NCBI RefSeq assembly: GCF_039523335.1
Contig: NZ_BAAAFC010000002.1
Location: forward strand, 434,001 to 498,000
From: Marinobacter szutsaonensis
GTDB taxonomy: Bacteria; Pseudomonadota; Gammaproteobacteria; Pseudomonadales; Oleiphilaceae
Direction: 5' to 3'
Length of the DNA: 64,000 bases
A model generated the notes under the pieces. It made no database searches. It saw only the letters and a program-made list of their open reading frames with translations, and was not told the origin of the DNA. The position numbers and the translations under genes are program-made. Positions 43,612-52,789 of this stretch are shown one piece after another. How positions within the stretch are numbered: position 1 is the stretch's first letter; each line of letters begins with the position of its first letter.

Positions 43612-46254
43612 ATGCGTAGCAACCAGCCCCAAACCATCTACCTGAGCGAATACCAAGTACCGGCGTATCTGGTTGACCATGTGGATCTGAGGTTTGAGCT
43701 TTTCGAGGAAGGCGCCCGTGTCCACAGCACGCTGTCGGTGCGCCGGAATCCCGATTCCAGGGCAGCCAACGCTCCGCTGGAGCTGGATGGAGACAGCCTC
43801 AGGCTGGAATCCGTCGCCCTCGATGGCGCCGAGTTGTCGGCGGCCGATTACGAGGACCGGGGCGATCAGCTGGTCATTGCCTCGGTGCCCGAGCAGTTCG
43901 AGCTCTCGGTGGTAACCTGGATCGAGCCCCAGAACAACACCCGCCTCGAAGGTCTGTACAAATCCTCCGGAATGTTCTGCACCCAGTGTGAGGCTGAGGG
44001 CTTCCGCTGCATTACCTTCTTCCCGGACCGCCCGGATGTCATGGCCCGTTTCCGCACCCGTATCGAGGCGGACAAAGCTTCCTATCCGGTGCTGCTGTCC
44101 AACGGCAACGACGTTGACCGGGGCGAGCTCGAGGGTGGCCGTCATTTTGTCACCTGGGAAGACCCGTTCCCGAAGCCCTGTTACCTGTTTGCCCTGGTGG
44201 CCGGCGATCTGGTGGAAAAACGGGATACCTTCCGGACCTGTTCCGATCGCGACATCGACCTGCGCATGTACGTGGAGCCGCGGAATGCGGAGAAATGCGA
44301 CCATGCCATGGACTCCCTGAAACGATCCATGCGCTGGGATGAGGAAGTCTATGGACGGGAGTACGACCTGGATATCTTCATGATCGTGGCCGTCGACGAT
44401 TTCAACATGGGCGCCATGGAGAACAAGGGCCTGAACATCTTCAACTCATCCTGTGTTCTGGCCAGCCAGGATACCGCCACGGACGCGGCGTTCCAGCGCA
44501 TCGAGGCAATCGTTGCCCACGAGTACTTCCACAACTGGTCCGGCAACCGGGTCACCTGTCGTGACTGGTTCCAGCTGAGCCTGAAGGAAGGCTTCACCGT
44601 GTTCCGGGATTCCCAGTTCTCCGCTGACATGGGATCGCCGACGGTCAAGCGCATTGAGGACGTGACTCTGTTGCGCACAGCCCAATTTGCCGAAGATGCC
44701 GGCCCCATGGCCCACCCGGTGCGGCCGGCTTCCTACATGGAAATCTCCAACTTCTACACCCTGACCATCTACGAAAAGGGTGCCGAAGTCGTGCGCATGA
44801 TCCATAACCTGCTGGGGCCGGAGATGTTCCGTAAGGGCTCCGACCTTTACTTCGAGCGTCACGACGGTCAGGCGGTGACCACCGATGATTTTGTCCGCGC
44901 CATGGAAGATGCCTCAGGGCGTGATCTGAGCCAGTTCCGTCTCTGGTATGAGCAGGCCGGTACGCCAGTGCTCAATGTCTCTGATGAGTTTGATGCAGAG
45001 CAAGGTGTGTATCGCCTGACCATCGAGCAGCACATCCCGGATACCCCGGGCCAGAACAGCAAAAAGCCGCAACACATTCCGTTCGCCCTGGGCCTGTTGG
45101 GCAGCCGGGGTGAGGCCCTGCCAATCATGCTTGAGGCGGGCGAGGAAAACGCACCGGCTGAACGGGTGCTGGAGCTGAATGAAGCGAGTCATACCTTCGA
45201 GTTCCACGGCATCGGTGAATGCCCCGTGCCCTCACTCCTGCGTCATTTCTCCGCGCCGGTGCGGGTGAATTACCCGTGGTCCCGTGAGCAGTTGCTGTTC
45301 CTGATGAGCCACGACCCGGACGGCTTCAACCGTTGGGATGCCGGCCAGAGGCTGGCGGTGGATGTGATCCAGTCCCTGGTGGGTGCGCCCAGGGATGCTG
45401 CCGTCGAGCCGCGACTGGTTACTTCCTATCGCCACCTGATTTGCGACTCCTCCCTGGACCAGGCGCTTGTGGCCAAGATGCTTCAGCTGCCGTCCGAGGC
45501 CTACCTGATCGAGCTGGCGGACAATGCCGATGTTCCTGCCATCCACCGTGCCCGGGAACGGGTGCTCAAGCACCTGGCCATCTCCCTGCGGGATGAGCTG
45601 GTTGCCTGTTATCGGCGTAATCTCGAGTCCGGTGACTACGAGCTTACCCCCGAGGCGATTGCCCGTCGCAGCCTGCGCAATACGGCCCTGGCATGGCTCC
45701 TGATGATCAATGACGAGGAAGGGCGTGAACTGGCCGTTCGCCAGTTCCGTTCCGCCGATAACATGACGGACCGGATGGGTGCACTTCGGGCCCTGGTGAA
45801 CTCTGACTACGAGGAAGACCGCAACCTGGCGCTGGAAAAGTTCTACCAGCAATTCCGGGAGGACCCGCAGGTAATCGAACAGTGGTTCTCGGTCCAGGCT
45901 GCCAGCGATCGTGCCGGCCAGTTGCCCCAGATTCATGCCTTGCTGGACCACCCGGCATTCGATTGGAAGAACCCCAACAAGGTGCGTTCCGTGGTGGGTG
46001 CCTTTGCCGGGCAGAACCTGGCGGCCTTCCACAACCCGGATGGCTCGGGCTATGACTTCCTGGCCGAGCAGGTGTGCCGCCTGGATGACAGCAACCCCCA
46101 GATTGCTGCACGTCTGGTCACGCCCCTGACCCGTTGGCGGAAGTTTGCTCCGGAGTATCGCGAACAGATGAAAGCCGCGCTGGAACGCATCCGTGACAAG
46201 GACGGTCTGTCCCGGGATGTTTACGAGGTAGTGCACAAGAGCCTGGCCGGCTGA
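43612..46254 (+). CDS. pepN: Aminopeptidase N (M1 family)
   Basis: An 880-residue zinc aminopeptidase that removes N-terminal residues from peptides. The exopeptidase motif GAMEN is at residues 267-271 and the zinc motif HEYFH at 303-307, with the distal Glu in LKEGFT. The length matches E. coli PepN (870). An in-frame ATG at 43558 lies inside the preceding gene; GGAGAATGTA before 43612 decides the start. It is the last gene of the nadK-pepN block and is followed by a long hairpin. Confidence 0.96.
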   Translation: MRSNQPQTIYLSEYQVPAYLVDHVDLRFELFEEGARVHSTLSVRRNPDSRAANAPLELDGDSLRLESVALDGAELSAADYEDRGDQLVIASVPEQFELSVVTWIEPQNNTRLEGLYKSSGMFCTQCEAEGFRCITFFPDRPDVMARFRTRIEADKASYPVLLSNGNDVDRGELEGGRHFVTWEDPFPKPCYLFALVAGDLVEKRDTFRTCSDRDIDLRMYVEPRNAEKCDHAMDSLKRSMRWDEEVYGREYDLDIFMIVAVDDFNMGAMENKGLNIFNSSCVLASQDTATDAAFQRIEAIVAHEYFHNWSGNRVTCRDWFQLSLKEGFTVFRDSQFSADMGSPTVKRIEDVTLLRTAQFAEDAGPMAHPVRPASYMEISNFYTLTIYEKGAEVVRMIHNLLGPEMFRKGSDLYFERHDGQAVTTDDFVRAMEDASGRDLSQFRLWYEQAGTPVLNVSDEFDAEQGVYRLTIEQHIPDTPGQNSKKPQHIPFALGLLGSRGEALPIMLEAGEENAPAERVLELNEASHTFEFHGIGECPVPSLLRHFSAPVRVNYPWSREQLLFLMSHDPDGFNRWDAGQRLAVDVIQSLVGAPRDAAVEPRLVTSYRHLICDSSLDQALVAKMLQLPSEAYLIELADNADVPAIHRARERVLKHLAISLRDELVACYRRNLESGDYELTPEAIARRSLRNTALAWLLMINDEEGRELAVRQFRSADNMTDRMGALRALVNSDYEEDRNLALEKFYQQFREDPQVIEQWFSVQAASDRAGQLPQIHALLDHPAFDWKNPNKVRSVVGAFAGQNLAAFHNPDGSGYDFLAEQVCRLDDSNPQIAARLVTPLTRWRKFAPEYREQMKAALERIRDKDGLSRDVYEVVHKSLAG

Positions 46255-46264
46255 GCCGCCGATG

Positions 46265-46300
46265 TCCGGCTGTGACAACAGCGCCGCTGTCACAGCCGGA
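46265..46300 (+). terminator. Long stem-loop after pepN
   Basis: TCCGGCTGTGAC and GTCACAGCCGGA are perfect twelve-base arms; the twelve-base loop contains a further AGCG-CC-GCT fold. No T-run follows, so it may stabilise the transcript or terminate inefficiently. Confidence 0.55.
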
Positions 46301-46384
46301 TACAAAATCGCACTTTCGGTCGATAGACAATGTTGCCCGATCCGTTAGTCTAATTGAAAGTCTCAAGCTCCATGAGACCACAAC

Positions 46385-46406
46385 AAAAAAGCCCCTCAAG
46401 AGGCTT
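46385..46406 (-). terminator. Terminator-like element on the minus strand in the DUF1329 leader
   Basis: On the minus strand AAGCCTC-TTGA-GGGGCTT (with one G-U pair) is followed by six T. It points against the DUF1329 gene and would end an antisense transcript; alternatively it is a leader hairpin. Between it and the pepN hairpin lies GTCTCA-AGCTCCA-TGAGAC (46360-46378). Confidence 0.35.
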
Positions 46407-46429
46407 CCAGACGGATTTAAGGTTAGACC

Positions 46430-47818
46430 ATGATGTATAACAAAAACACGCTGTTGAGCGGCCTCTTGGCCCTGTCTGTCTCGGCTGTACCTGCCTACGC
46501 TGCCGTCTCCCAGAGTGAGGCCGCCCGTCTTGGCAACGAACTGACTCCATTTGGCTCTCCGAAAGCCGGCAACGCTGCCGGAACCATCCCCGCGTGGGAC
46601 GGTGGGCTGACCGAACCCCCGGCCGGTTACCGGGAGAGTGGTCAGCACCATATCAACCCGTTCCCGGATGACGAGGTGCTGTTTACGATCACGGCCCAGA
46701 ACATGGATCAGTACAATGAATACCTGACCGACGGCGTCAGGGCCATGTTCGATACCTATCCCACGACCTTCCAGATTCCCGTGTACCAGAGCCGACGCAG
46801 CCATGCCGTGCCGGACTGGGTTGCCGAGAACACCCGGGATAACGCTACTAGTGCCGACATCGTGGGTGAGGGCGCCGGTATCGAGGGAGCCTACGGTGGC
46901 TACCCCTTCCCGATTCTGCACGGCAATGATGAAGAGAAGGCCTGGCAGGTCATCTGGAACCATCTGACCCGCTGGCGTGGCGTTTATGTAACCCGCCGCT
47001 CCAGTGAGGTGGCGGTCCAGCAGGATGGCGATTACTCGCTGGTGACATCCCAGCAGGAAGCTTTCTTCAACTATTACAATCCGGAAGGTGACGAGAGTAC
47101 CCTCGACAACGTCATCTTCTATTATCTGTCATTCACCCAGTCTCCGCCCCGTCTGGCCGGTGGTGCGATCCTGATTCATGAAACCATGAACCAGATCATC
47201 AACCCCCGTAACGGTTGGGGTTATAACGCCGGCCAGCGCCGGGTCCGTCGCGCTCCGAACCTGGGCTATGATTCCCCGATCGCGGCTTCCGATAACCTCC
47301 GTACCGCGGATGACACTGACATCTTCAACGGTGCCCTGGACCGCTATAACTGGACCTACCTGGGCAAGCGCGAGATCTACATTCCCTACAACAACTACCT
47401 TATCGGGGAGAAGGGTCTGTCCTATGACGATATCCTCGGTATCTCCCATATCAATCCCGAGCTGACCCGCTGGGAGCTGCACCGGGTGCACGTGGTCGAG
47501 GCGACCCTGAAGCAGGGTGAGCGCCATATCTATGGCAAGCGCCGTTTCTATGTCGATGAGGACAGCTGGAACACCGTGCTGCTTGACCAGTATGACGGTC
47601 GCGGCGAGTTGTGGCGCGTCACCATGGGCCTGCCGAAGAATTATTATGAATTACCCGGTGTATGGACGGTACTGGACGTCTATCATGATCTTCAGGCCCG
47701 CCGTTATCACGTTCTCGGACTCGATACCGAAGAGCCCAATACCCGGGTATTCACTGACAAGATTCCCAACAGGCGCTACTTCTCACCGGCCTCGCTGCGC
47801 CGCAGGAGTGTTCGCTGA
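46430..47818 (+). CDS. DUF1329 family exported protein (LolB-like fold family)
   Basis: A 462-residue protein with a signal peptide (MMYNKNTLLSGLLALSVSAV, cleavage after PAYA). The mature part has GNAAGTIPAWDGGLTEPPAGY, NPRNGWGYNAGQRRVRRAPN and IPYNNYLIGEKGLSYDDIL, all family blocks. DUF1329 belongs to a clan of periplasmic lipoprotein/lipid-handling beta folds and is usually encoded with DUF1302, YCF48 and MMPL proteins. Here it is followed by YCF48 and MMPL genes without DUF1302. AAGG precedes paired ATGs. A role in envelope lipid or hydrophobe transport is inferred from context. Confidence 0.9.
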   Translation: MMYNKNTLLSGLLALSVSAVPAYAAVSQSEAARLGNELTPFGSPKAGNAAGTIPAWDGGLTEPPAGYRESGQHHINPFPDDEVLFTITAQNMDQYNEYLTDGVRAMFDTYPTTFQIPVYQSRRSHAVPDWVAENTRDNATSADIVGEGAGIEGAYGGYPFPILHGNDEEKAWQVIWNHLTRWRGVYVTRRSSEVAVQQDGDYSLVTSQQEAFFNYYNPEGDESTLDNVIFYYLSFTQSPPRLAGGAILIHETMNQIINPRNGWGYNAGQRRVRRAPNLGYDSPIAASDNLRTADDTDIFNGALDRYNWTYLGKREIYIPYNNYLIGEKGLSYDDILGISHINPELTRWELHRVHVVEATLKQGERHIYGKRRFYVDEDSWNTVLLDQYDGRGELWRVTMGLPKNYYELPGVWTVLDVYHDLQARRYHVLGLDTEEPNTRVFTDKIPNRRYFSPASLRRRSVR

Positions 47819-47858
47819 GGCGCGAGGATCGCAACCCCGCCCAAAGGGATTGGCAATC

Positions 47859-47892
47859 AACATACCGGCAGTCGAGAGGCTGCCGGTATGTT
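47859..47892 (+). terminator. Intercistronic stem-loop between DUF1329 and YCF48 genes
   Basis: AACATACCGGCAG and CTGCCGGTATGTT are perfect thirteen-base arms with an eight-base loop and only a short T-run. Probably attenuates or stabilises the upstream part of the operon, allowing more DUF1329 than downstream proteins. Confidence 0.6.
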
Positions 47893-47955
47893 TACAGTTA
47901 GAACCGGCTTTACCGGACAGAGACACACAGTAAAAACAACCGATAGGCAAACCGA

Positions 47956-49101
47956 ATGGCTACAAGCTTGATGCGTAAAACCCTGGGTGCAACCTGCCTT
48001 GGGCTTTCCATGGCCTGTGCATCTCCGGCTGTAATGGCAGTGGGGGATTTGCTTGAAACACCGGCCCGTCCCACGGAACTCGCTCCACAAAGCCTGCTGA
48101 ACGACGTTGCCGTTGCCGGCGACCGAATTGTCGCGGCGGGCGAGCGCGGGCACATCATCTACTCCGATGACGAAGGGCAAAGTTGGACCCAGGCTGAGGT
48201 GCCGGTGTCCGTTACCCTCACTGGCGTGGATTTTGGTACTGAAAGCCACGGCTGGGCCGTGGGCCACAGCGGTGCGGTGCTGCATTCGAGTGATTCTGGC
48301 GTGAACTGGGAGCTCCAGTTGGATGGTATCCGGGCAGCGGAGCTGGCTATCGCCAGCCAGGAAGATGCCATCGCCGACATGGAAGAACGCATCGAGCAGG
48401 CGCCTGAAGAAGAGAAAGAAGATCTCGAGTGGGCGCTGGATGACCTGTTCTTCCGCCTGGAAAACATGCAGGCGGACCTGGATATCGGTCCGGTAAACCC
48501 GTTCCTGGATGTCTGGTTCGAGAATGACAGTCACGGCTTTGTGGTCGGTGCCTACGGTATGATCTATCGCACCACCGACGGTGGTGAAAGCTGGCAGGAC
48601 TGGTCACCGAAGCTGGACAACCCCCAGGGTTTTCATCTGAATGCCATCTCCAGCATCGCTGGCGGAGCTCTGTTTATCGTGGGTGAGGCGGGCCAGATCC
48701 ACGTCTCCATTGATGGCGGCGAAACCTGGGAACGCCGTGAGAGCCCTTACCCGGGCTCACTGTTCGGCGTGATTGGCACGGGCCGCGTCAACGAAGCCCT
48801 GGCTTTCGGCCTTCGTGGCACCCTGATGTATTCCGCGGATCTCGGAAAGTCCTGGTCAGTGGTCAACACCGGTTCCACGGCAACCCTCAATGACGGCGCC
48901 GCCGAGGGTGACCGGATCATCCTGGTCGGTAATGGTGGGGCTGTGCTCACCAGTGGTAACGGAGGGGATACCTTCCGCGAATACCTGCGTGATGACCGTC
49001 AAGGGGTAATGGGTGTGGTGCCGGTTTCGGACACCAATCTGCTCCTGGTAGGCGAGGGTGGCGTCAAGCACGCCGATCCCCAAGGCAAAAACCTTCAATA
49101 A
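47956..49101 (+). CDS. YCF48/BNR-like beta-propeller protein, exported
   Basis: A 381-residue protein with a signal peptide ending near SPAVMA. The mature part contains repeated propeller blades with Asp-box-like sequences: YSDDEGQSWTQ, HSSDSGVNWEL, RTTDGGESWQD, SIDGGETWERR and YSADLGKSWSV. Between blades two and three there is an unusual charged helical insertion of about 50 residues (EDAIADMEERIEQAPEEEKE) that could form a coiled coil. HCF136/YCF48 proteins are assembly factors in photosynthetic organisms; in proteobacteria they pair with MMPL transporters. It probably acts as a periplasmic partner of the next gene. Confidence 0.88.
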   Translation: MATSLMRKTLGATCLGLSMACASPAVMAVGDLLETPARPTELAPQSLLNDVAVAGDRIVAAGERGHIIYSDDEGQSWTQAEVPVSVTLTGVDFGTESHGWAVGHSGAVLHSSDSGVNWELQLDGIRAAELAIASQEDAIADMEERIEQAPEEEKEDLEWALDDLFFRLENMQADLDIGPVNPFLDVWFENDSHGFVVGAYGMIYRTTDGGESWQDWSPKLDNPQGFHLNAISSIAGGALFIVGEAGQIHVSIDGGETWERRESPYPGSLFGVIGTGRVNEALAFGLRGTLMYSADLGKSWSVVNTGSTATLNDGAAEGDRIILVGNGGAVLTSGNGGDTFREYLRDDRQGVMGVVPVSDTNLLLVGEGGVKHADPQGKNLQ

Positions 49102-49147
49102 CGCCCTGATGTGGCAACAACAGAACCGATAATAGAGGGGCTTTTGA

Positions 49148-51532
49148 ATGTCCAACCCGAAGCATGACAAGGGCGAACATTACCTGACCACGCCAAAGGC
49201 GGAACCGTTCCTGGAACGTCTGATTTTCAACAATCGGGCGATCATCCTGGTACTGCTGACCATCCTGACCCTGTTCCTCGGCTACAACGCGGCCAAGATC
49301 CAGCCGGATGCCAGTTTCGAGCGGATGATTCCGCTGGAGCATCCGTACATCGTCAACATGCTCGAGCACAGGGACGACCTGGAAAACCTGGGTAACTTTG
49401 TGCGGATCGCCGTGGAATCCAAAGACGGCGATATCTTCTCTCCAGAGTACATGGAGACCCTGAAGCAGATTACCGACGAGGTGTTCTATCTCAACGGTGT
49501 TGACCGCTCAGGCCTGAAGTCGCTGTGGACCTCCAACGTGCGCTGGGTGGAAGTAACCGAGCAGGGCTTCCAGGGCGGTACGGTAATACCGGATGACTAC
49601 GACGGCTCTCCGGAAAGTCTGGAGCAGTTGCGACAGAACGTACTGCGTTCCAATGAAGTCGGCCGACTGATCTCCGATAACTTCAAGTCGACGATTGTCT
49701 ACGCTCCGCTGTACGAGAACGATCCGGAGACCGGTGAGCCGCTGGATTACGGCACCTTCTCCCGTCAGTTGGAAGAAAAGATCCGGGAGAAGTACGAAGC
49801 CCAGAATCCGAATATTGAGATCCACATTGTCGGCTTTGCCAAGAAGGTGGGGGACCTGATCGAGGGTATCGGCTCCATCGCCTGGTTTGCGGGTATCACC
49901 ATTGTCCTGACCACGCTGCTGCTGTTCTGGTATTCCCGCAGTGTTTCCGGAACCCTGGTGCCGGTGTTCACCTCCATTATTGCCGTGTTCTGGCAGCTGG
50001 GCACTTTGCGCCTGCTGGGCTACGGCCTGGATCCGTACTCGGTTCTGGTACCCTTCCTGGTGTTTGCTATCGGTATCAGTCATGGCGTGCAGATCGTCAA
50101 CGCCATGGCAGTGGAAGCGGCCAAGGGCTTTGATCCCATCACCGCCGCCCGTCTCGCATTCCGGGCGCTGTACATTCCGGGCATGCTGGCGTTGATTTCC
50201 GATGCTTTCGGCTTCCTGACCCTGTTCTTCATCGAGATCGATGTCATCCGGGATCTGGCGGTTGCCGCCGGTATCGGTGTTGCCTTCGTGATCATCACCA
50301 ACCTGGTGCTGCATGTACTGATCATGTCCTACATCGGTATCTCCAAGGGTGGTGTGCGCCATGTTCAGAACCACGGTGAGAAGCAGGATCGCAAATGGCG
50401 ACTCCTGTCCAACTTCTCCCATCCGAGTGTCGCGCCCATCTCCTTGCTGATTGCGGTGATCGGTCTCGGTCTTGGTCTCTACTACAAGCAGGACCTGAAG
50501 GTAGGTGACCTGGACCAGGGCGCACCGGAGCTGCGCAAGGACTCCCGCTACAACCAGGATAACGCCTACATCATCGACAACTACTCCACCAGTGCCGATG
50601 TCATGGTGGTGATGGTGAAGACGCCAGTGGAGCAGTGCACCCAGTACAGCGTACTGCGGGCCATGGACTCACTGCAGTGGGAGTTGGCGAACACGCCGGG
50701 CGTCCAGTCCACGGGATCGCTGGCGGACGTCTCCAAGATCGTTACCAAGGCGCTGAACGAAGGTAACTGGAACTGGTATGCCATTTCCCGCAACCAGACC
50801 ATCATCAATGCCTCCATCCGTAACGCGCCTTCCGGGTTGATCAACACCGATTGCAGCCTGACACCGTTGCTGGTGTTCCTGGAGGATCACAAGGCTGAAA
50901 CCCTGCAAACTGCAGTCGAAGTAGTTGAAGAGTTCGCCCAGGCAAACAGCAACGAGGAGCATACGTTCCTGTTGGCTGCCGGTAACGCCGGTGTCGAAGC
51001 GGCCACCAACGAGGTTATTTCCAAAGCCAAGGACATGATGCTGATCTTCGTCTACGGCGTGGTGAGTCTGCTGTGCTTCCTGACCTTCCGTTCCATCCGC
51101 GCGGTACTGTGTATCGTGATCCCGCTGGGCCTGACCTCGATCCTGTGTGAGGCGATCATGGCGGTCTCGGGTATCGGTATCAAGGTGGCGACCCTGCCGG
51201 TCATCGCGCTTGGTGTGGGTATCGGTGTGGACTATGGCATCTACATCTACAGCAAGCTTGAAAAGTACCTGCTGGAAGGAAAGACCCTGCAGGACGCGTA
51301 CTACGAAACCCTGCGCTCCACCGGCAAGGCTGTGGTCTTCACCGGTGTGACCCTTGGTATCGGTGTCGTGACCTGGATCTTCTCGCCCATCAAGTTCCAG
51401 GCCGATATGGGCTTCCTGCTGTTCTTCATGTTCCTCTGGAACATGATCGGCGCCATCTGGCTGCTGCCGGCACTGGCCCGCTTCCTGCTTCGCCCGGAGC
51501 GCATGCTTGAAAAGGCGAGGACAGCGAAATAA
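49148..51532 (+). CDS. MMPL-type RND transporter
   Basis: A 794-residue RND-family permease with two similar halves: the first membrane helix near residues 33-53, a periplasmic domain, then a five-helix bundle (about 230-400), and the same again (about 440-460, 630-790). The second half has the GVGIGVDYGIYIYSKL motif with the proton-relay Asp, and LPVIALGVGIG. No MFP adaptor or TolC gene is near. MMPL proteins move lipids or hydrophobic molecules, which fits the DUF1329 partner. GAGGGG precedes the ATG, and a classical terminator follows. Confidence 0.92.
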   Translation: MSNPKHDKGEHYLTTPKAEPFLERLIFNNRAIILVLLTILTLFLGYNAAKIQPDASFERMIPLEHPYIVNMLEHRDDLENLGNFVRIAVESKDGDIFSPEYMETLKQITDEVFYLNGVDRSGLKSLWTSNVRWVEVTEQGFQGGTVIPDDYDGSPESLEQLRQNVLRSNEVGRLISDNFKSTIVYAPLYENDPETGEPLDYGTFSRQLEEKIREKYEAQNPNIEIHIVGFAKKVGDLIEGIGSIAWFAGITIVLTTLLLFWYSRSVSGTLVPVFTSIIAVFWQLGTLRLLGYGLDPYSVLVPFLVFAIGISHGVQIVNAMAVEAAKGFDPITAARLAFRALYIPGMLALISDAFGFLTLFFIEIDVIRDLAVAAGIGVAFVIITNLVLHVLIMSYIGISKGGVRHVQNHGEKQDRKWRLLSNFSHPSVAPISLLIAVIGLGLGLYYKQDLKVGDLDQGAPELRKDSRYNQDNAYIIDNYSTSADVMVVMVKTPVEQCTQYSVLRAMDSLQWELANTPGVQSTGSLADVSKIVTKALNEGNWNWYAISRNQTIINASIRNAPSGLINTDCSLTPLLVFLEDHKAETLQTAVEVVEEFAQANSNEEHTFLLAAGNAGVEAATNEVISKAKDMMLIFVYGVVSLLCFLTFRSIRAVLCIVIPLGLTSILCEAIMAVSGIGIKVATLPVIALGVGIGVDYGIYIYSKLEKYLLEGKTLQDAYYETLRSTGKAVVFTGVTLGIGVVTWIFSPIKFQADMGFLLFFMFLWNMIGAIWLLPALARFLLRPERMLEKARTAK

Positions 51533-51551
51533 GCTTGTCACCCCCGATCAG

Positions 51552-51576
51552 AAAAGCCCGCGCTGCGGGCTTTTTT
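51552..51576 (+). terminator. Rho-independent terminator
   Basis: AAAAGCCCGC-GCT-GCGGGCTTTTTT closes the DUF1329-YCF48-MMPL operon; the A-run on the left also allows bidirectional function. Confidence 0.93.
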
Positions 51577-51610
51577 GTTGTTGGGTCAATTGTTTAGAGA
51601 GCTAACTCTG

Positions 51611-51667
51611 ACTTTATTTATGCCATAAAGTGGTCTATGTTCTAAGACGGACGCGAAATATGTCCGT
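51611..51667. promoter_or_regulatory. Two inverted repeats upstream of the TAXI-TRAP operon
   Basis: ACTTTAT-N7-ATAAAGT (51611-51631) and ACGGAC-N9-GTCCGT (51647-51667), both perfect, lie 50-110 bases before the solute-binding-protein gene. They are candidate operators for a substrate-responsive regulator that is not encoded here. Confidence 0.45.
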
Positions 51668-51718
51668 ATGAGAGACGGGCATTCTTTAATTACAACGAGC
51701 AGAAAAGGAACGACTCAC

Positions 51719-52702
51719 ATGACACTGAAACTCAAAGCTTCCGCTCTTGCTGTAGCCGCTGCGGTCAGCCTTGGTGCTGCATCCACTTCGGTATCTGCGC
51801 AGGAGCAGCGTTTCGTGACCATCGGTACCGGCGGTGTGACTGGTGTTTATTATCCCGCCGGCGGCGCAATCTGCCGTCTGGTCAACATGGACCGGAAAGA
51901 GCACGGTATCCGTTGTTCGGTTGAGAGTACCGGTGGTTCTGTCTACAACCTGAACGCGATCCGTCAGGGTGAGCTGGATCTGGCTGTGGCCCAGTCCGAC
52001 TGGCAGTACCACGCCTATAACGGCACCAGCCAGTTTGAAGACGACGGCGCCAACAAGGAACTGCGCGCGGTTTTCTCCCTGCACCCTGAGCCGTTCACCG
52101 TGGTTGCCAGCAAGGCTTCCGGCATCAAGAACTTCGAAGACCTCGAAGGCAAGCGGGTTTCCGTGGGTAACCCCGGATCCGGCCAGCGTGCCACTGCCGA
52201 GGTGCTGATGGATGAAATGGGCTGGACCATGGACAAGTTCTCCCTGGCCGCCGAGCTGAAGGCCGCCGAGCAGTCCCAGGCCCTGTGTGATGGCAACATC
52301 GATGCCTTCTTCTACACCGTTGGTCACCCGTCTGGTTCCATCAAGGAAGCGACCACTTCCTGCGACAGCGTGATCGTCAACGTGGACAACGATGCGACCA
52401 AAACCCTGATTGAGGAAAACCCGTACTACCGTAAGGCGGTTATTCCGGGTGGCATGTACCGTGGTACCGATGAAGATGTCACCACCTTCGGTGTGGCGGC
52501 GACCTTCGTCTCCTCCACTGACGTGCCGGATGAAGTTGTTTATGAGGTTGTGAAGGCGGTCTTCGAGAACTTTGACAGCTTCAAGCGTCTGCACCCGGCC
52601 TTCGCCAATCTGCAGAAAGAAGAAATGGTGCAGGATGCCCTGAGTGCGCCGCTGCATCCGGGTGCTGCCAAGTACTACAAGGAAGCCGGCCTGATCGACT
52701 GA
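51719..52702 (+). CDS. TAXI-family TRAP transporter solute-binding protein
   Basis: A 327-residue periplasmic receptor. The signal peptide is [20 protein letters not shown] with cleavage before QEQRF; the mature N-terminus [23 protein letters not shown] is the TAXI signature. Further blocks are [21 protein letters not shown] reduced to [15 protein letters not shown], and [18 protein letters not shown]. The ATG at 51719 is preceded by AAAGGAA; an in-frame ATG at 51668 would spoil the signal peptide. It delivers an unidentified ligand, usually a dicarboxylate or glutamate-like acid, to the fused permease that follows. Confidence 0.94.
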   Translation: MTLKLKASALAVAAAVSLGAASTSVSAQEQRFVTIGTGGVTGVYYPAGGAICRLVNMDRKEHGIRCSVESTGGSVYNLNAIRQGELDLAVAQSDWQYHAYNGTSQFEDDGANKELRAVFSLHPEPFTVVASKASGIKNFEDLEGKRVSVGNPGSGQRATAEVLMDEMGWTMDKFSLAAELKAAEQSQALCDGNIDAFFYTVGHPSGSIKEATTSCDSVIVNVDNDATKTLIEENPYYRKAVIPGGMYRGTDEDVTTFGVAATFVSSTDVPDEVVYEVVKAVFENFDSFKRLHPAFANLQKEEMVQDALSAPLHPGAAKYYKEAGLID

Positions 52703-52723
52703 TCCGGCGCTTTCCTGAAAACC

Positions 52724-52752
52724 GGCCGCGGGCAGCCCCGCCCGCGGCCTTT
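52724..52752 (+). terminator. Intercistronic GC-rich hairpin between TAXI receptor and permease
   Basis: GGCCGCGGGC-AGCCCC-GCCCGCGGCC with TTT after it. Perfect ten-base arms. This type of element is common after binding-protein genes and would keep receptor mRNA in excess over permease mRNA. Confidence 0.65.
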
Positions 52753-52789
52753 ACTGATCTTCCCGATTTCCCTCTGACAGGATCCGGCT

